64,000 bases of DNA. It comes from an uncultured Ruminococcus sp. GTDB taxonomy: Bacteria > Bacillota_A > Clostridia > Oscillospirales > Ruminococcaceae. Shown here piece after piece: positions 63,554 through 64,000 of this stretch. Within the stretch, counting starts at the first letter, position 1, and each line of letters opens with the position of its first letter. Made by a program: the position numbers and the translations under genes. The stretch spans positions 1 to 64,000 of the forward strand of contig ONBA01000001.1 in the NCBI GenBank assembly GCA_900315975.1, written 5' to 3'. Under the pieces are notes generated by a model. The model did no database searches, was not told where the DNA came from, and saw only the letters and a list, made by a program, of their open reading frames with translations.

Positions 63554-64000
63554 TTACAGTTGCATAATTAGCATTCCCGAACTTCCGGTATATGCGATAA
63601 GTGCCGTACAGATTATCAGGACTATCACCATGCTGACCGGCGATATTGCCCTGAGAGTTGTGCGTATGCGAGTTATTTCCGAACGCAGCATCATGTTCCT
63701 GAACAAATCAGTCGAAGCATACATGGTCATAAGCATTACCACAAGATATGACTTCAGCAGATACACGGTCAGACCGTCAGCAAGTGCATGGTTACTTCCA
63801 AGCATTGCCAATACATACTCAAGCGAATCGGATACACTGTCGCCCATGAGAAATACCGCAAACAGAGTAGTGAGTATAAACGTATAGATGATTCCAGTCG
63901 CCTTGAGCATTTTAGAATTGCTGAGCTTATTTTCGATTATAATCGCCGCACCCATGAGTACTCCCCATACCGCACTGCTAAGGTCGAATCCGTACCAGTA
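63554..64000 (-). CDS. MBOAT-family O-acyltransferase, C-terminal part (partial)
   Basis: The last 148 codons of a membrane-bound O-acyltransferase, cut by the window edge. The visible start YWYGFDLSSAVWGVLMGA matches the MBOAT segment LWHGASWNFVLWG that contains the catalytic histidine, but the third residue reads Tyr instead of His. Four hydrophobic helices follow to the C-terminus. Next to a DHHW gene, this is the AlgI-like O-acylation system. Whether the missing histidine is real depends on the residues beyond the edge and on alignment; no SD is visible because the start is outside the window. Confidence 0.8.
   Translation of the reverse strand, partial: YWYGFDLSSAVWGVLMGAAIIIENKLSNSKMLKATGIIYTFILTTLFAVFLMGDSVSDSLEYVLAMLGSNHALADGLTVYLLKSYLVVMLMTMYASTDLFRNMMLRSEITRIRTTLRAISPVSMVIVLIICTALIAYTGSSGMLIMQL

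Noticed and set aside
1..64000. tRNA or rRNA genes, CRISPR arrays, insertion sequences, prophage
   Set aside because: No cloverleaf with GGTTCGAATCC-type arms, regularly spaced repeats, transposase or phage genes were recognised in the intergenic regions or coding frames.

Overview
The window looks like chromosome from a plant-fibre-degrading Ruminococcus (Oscillospiraceae, Clostridia), probably of the R. flavefaciens type. The signs are two secreted glycoside hydrolases with dockerin modules, a type III glutamine synthetase, a sodium-pumping oxaloacetate decarboxylase, pyruvate formate-lyase activating enzyme plus lactate dehydrogenase, moderate GC with AT-rich intergenic regions, strong SD sequences and TTGACA-17-TATAAT promoters. 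No tRNA, rRNA, CRISPR array, IS element or prophage was seen.

Layout. 1-350: tail of an unknown gene and two large inverted repeats. 376-6821 (minus): a phosphonate operon with a cytidylyltransferase-PEP mutase fusion, a phosphoesterase, an epimerase, a second nucleotidyltransferase, a Rossmann oxidoreductase, phosphonopyruvate decarboxylase and a TSCPD protein. 7208-8150: an SdpR/SdpI-like pair with repeated operators. 8269-10516: XRE-cupin regulator and acyl-CoA synthetase. 10558-17876: an unknown membrane protein, a SulP transporter with a novel C-terminal tail, two tandem transglutaminases and lactate dehydrogenase. 17955-24372: pflA, cca and a divergent topoisomerase IV pair. 24618-29095: FHA-RodA/FtsW-PBP module, hpf and a LUD protein. 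29173-30860: a second SulP gene broken by a one-base frameshift. 31163-35975: glnN, clpC and a tiny Cys/Gly-rich membrane peptide. 36020-41756: divergent GH30 and GH43x2 dockerin enzymes, suggesting arabinogalactan attack. 41794-50045 (minus): housekeeping genes (gltX, an asparagine synthetase lacking its glutaminase front, gpsA, plsY, der, DUF512 radical SAM, rpmF, yceD). 50130-54271: a P-loop protein, pgi and two cell-wall DD-carboxypeptidase homologues that have lost catalytic residues, the second behind a long folded leader RNA. 54856-58291: oxaloacetate decarboxylase Na+ pump. 58541-64000: a Tet(M)-like ribosomal GTPase fused to a Rae1/YacP NYN nuclease, a membrane protein, an SDR, and a DHHW/MBOAT acylation pair that also lacks expected active-site residues.

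How it fits together. The two glycoside hydrolases would release plant sugars. pgi, ldh, the pflA product and the oxaloacetate pump serve fermentation and Na+ energetics. The most interesting accessory features are (i) the phosphonate operon with no recognisable aminotransferase, (ii) the translation GTPase-A-site nuclease fusion, and (iii) several envelope proteins whose catalytic motifs are degenerate. All functional statements rest on motif recognition by eye; no database search was possible.
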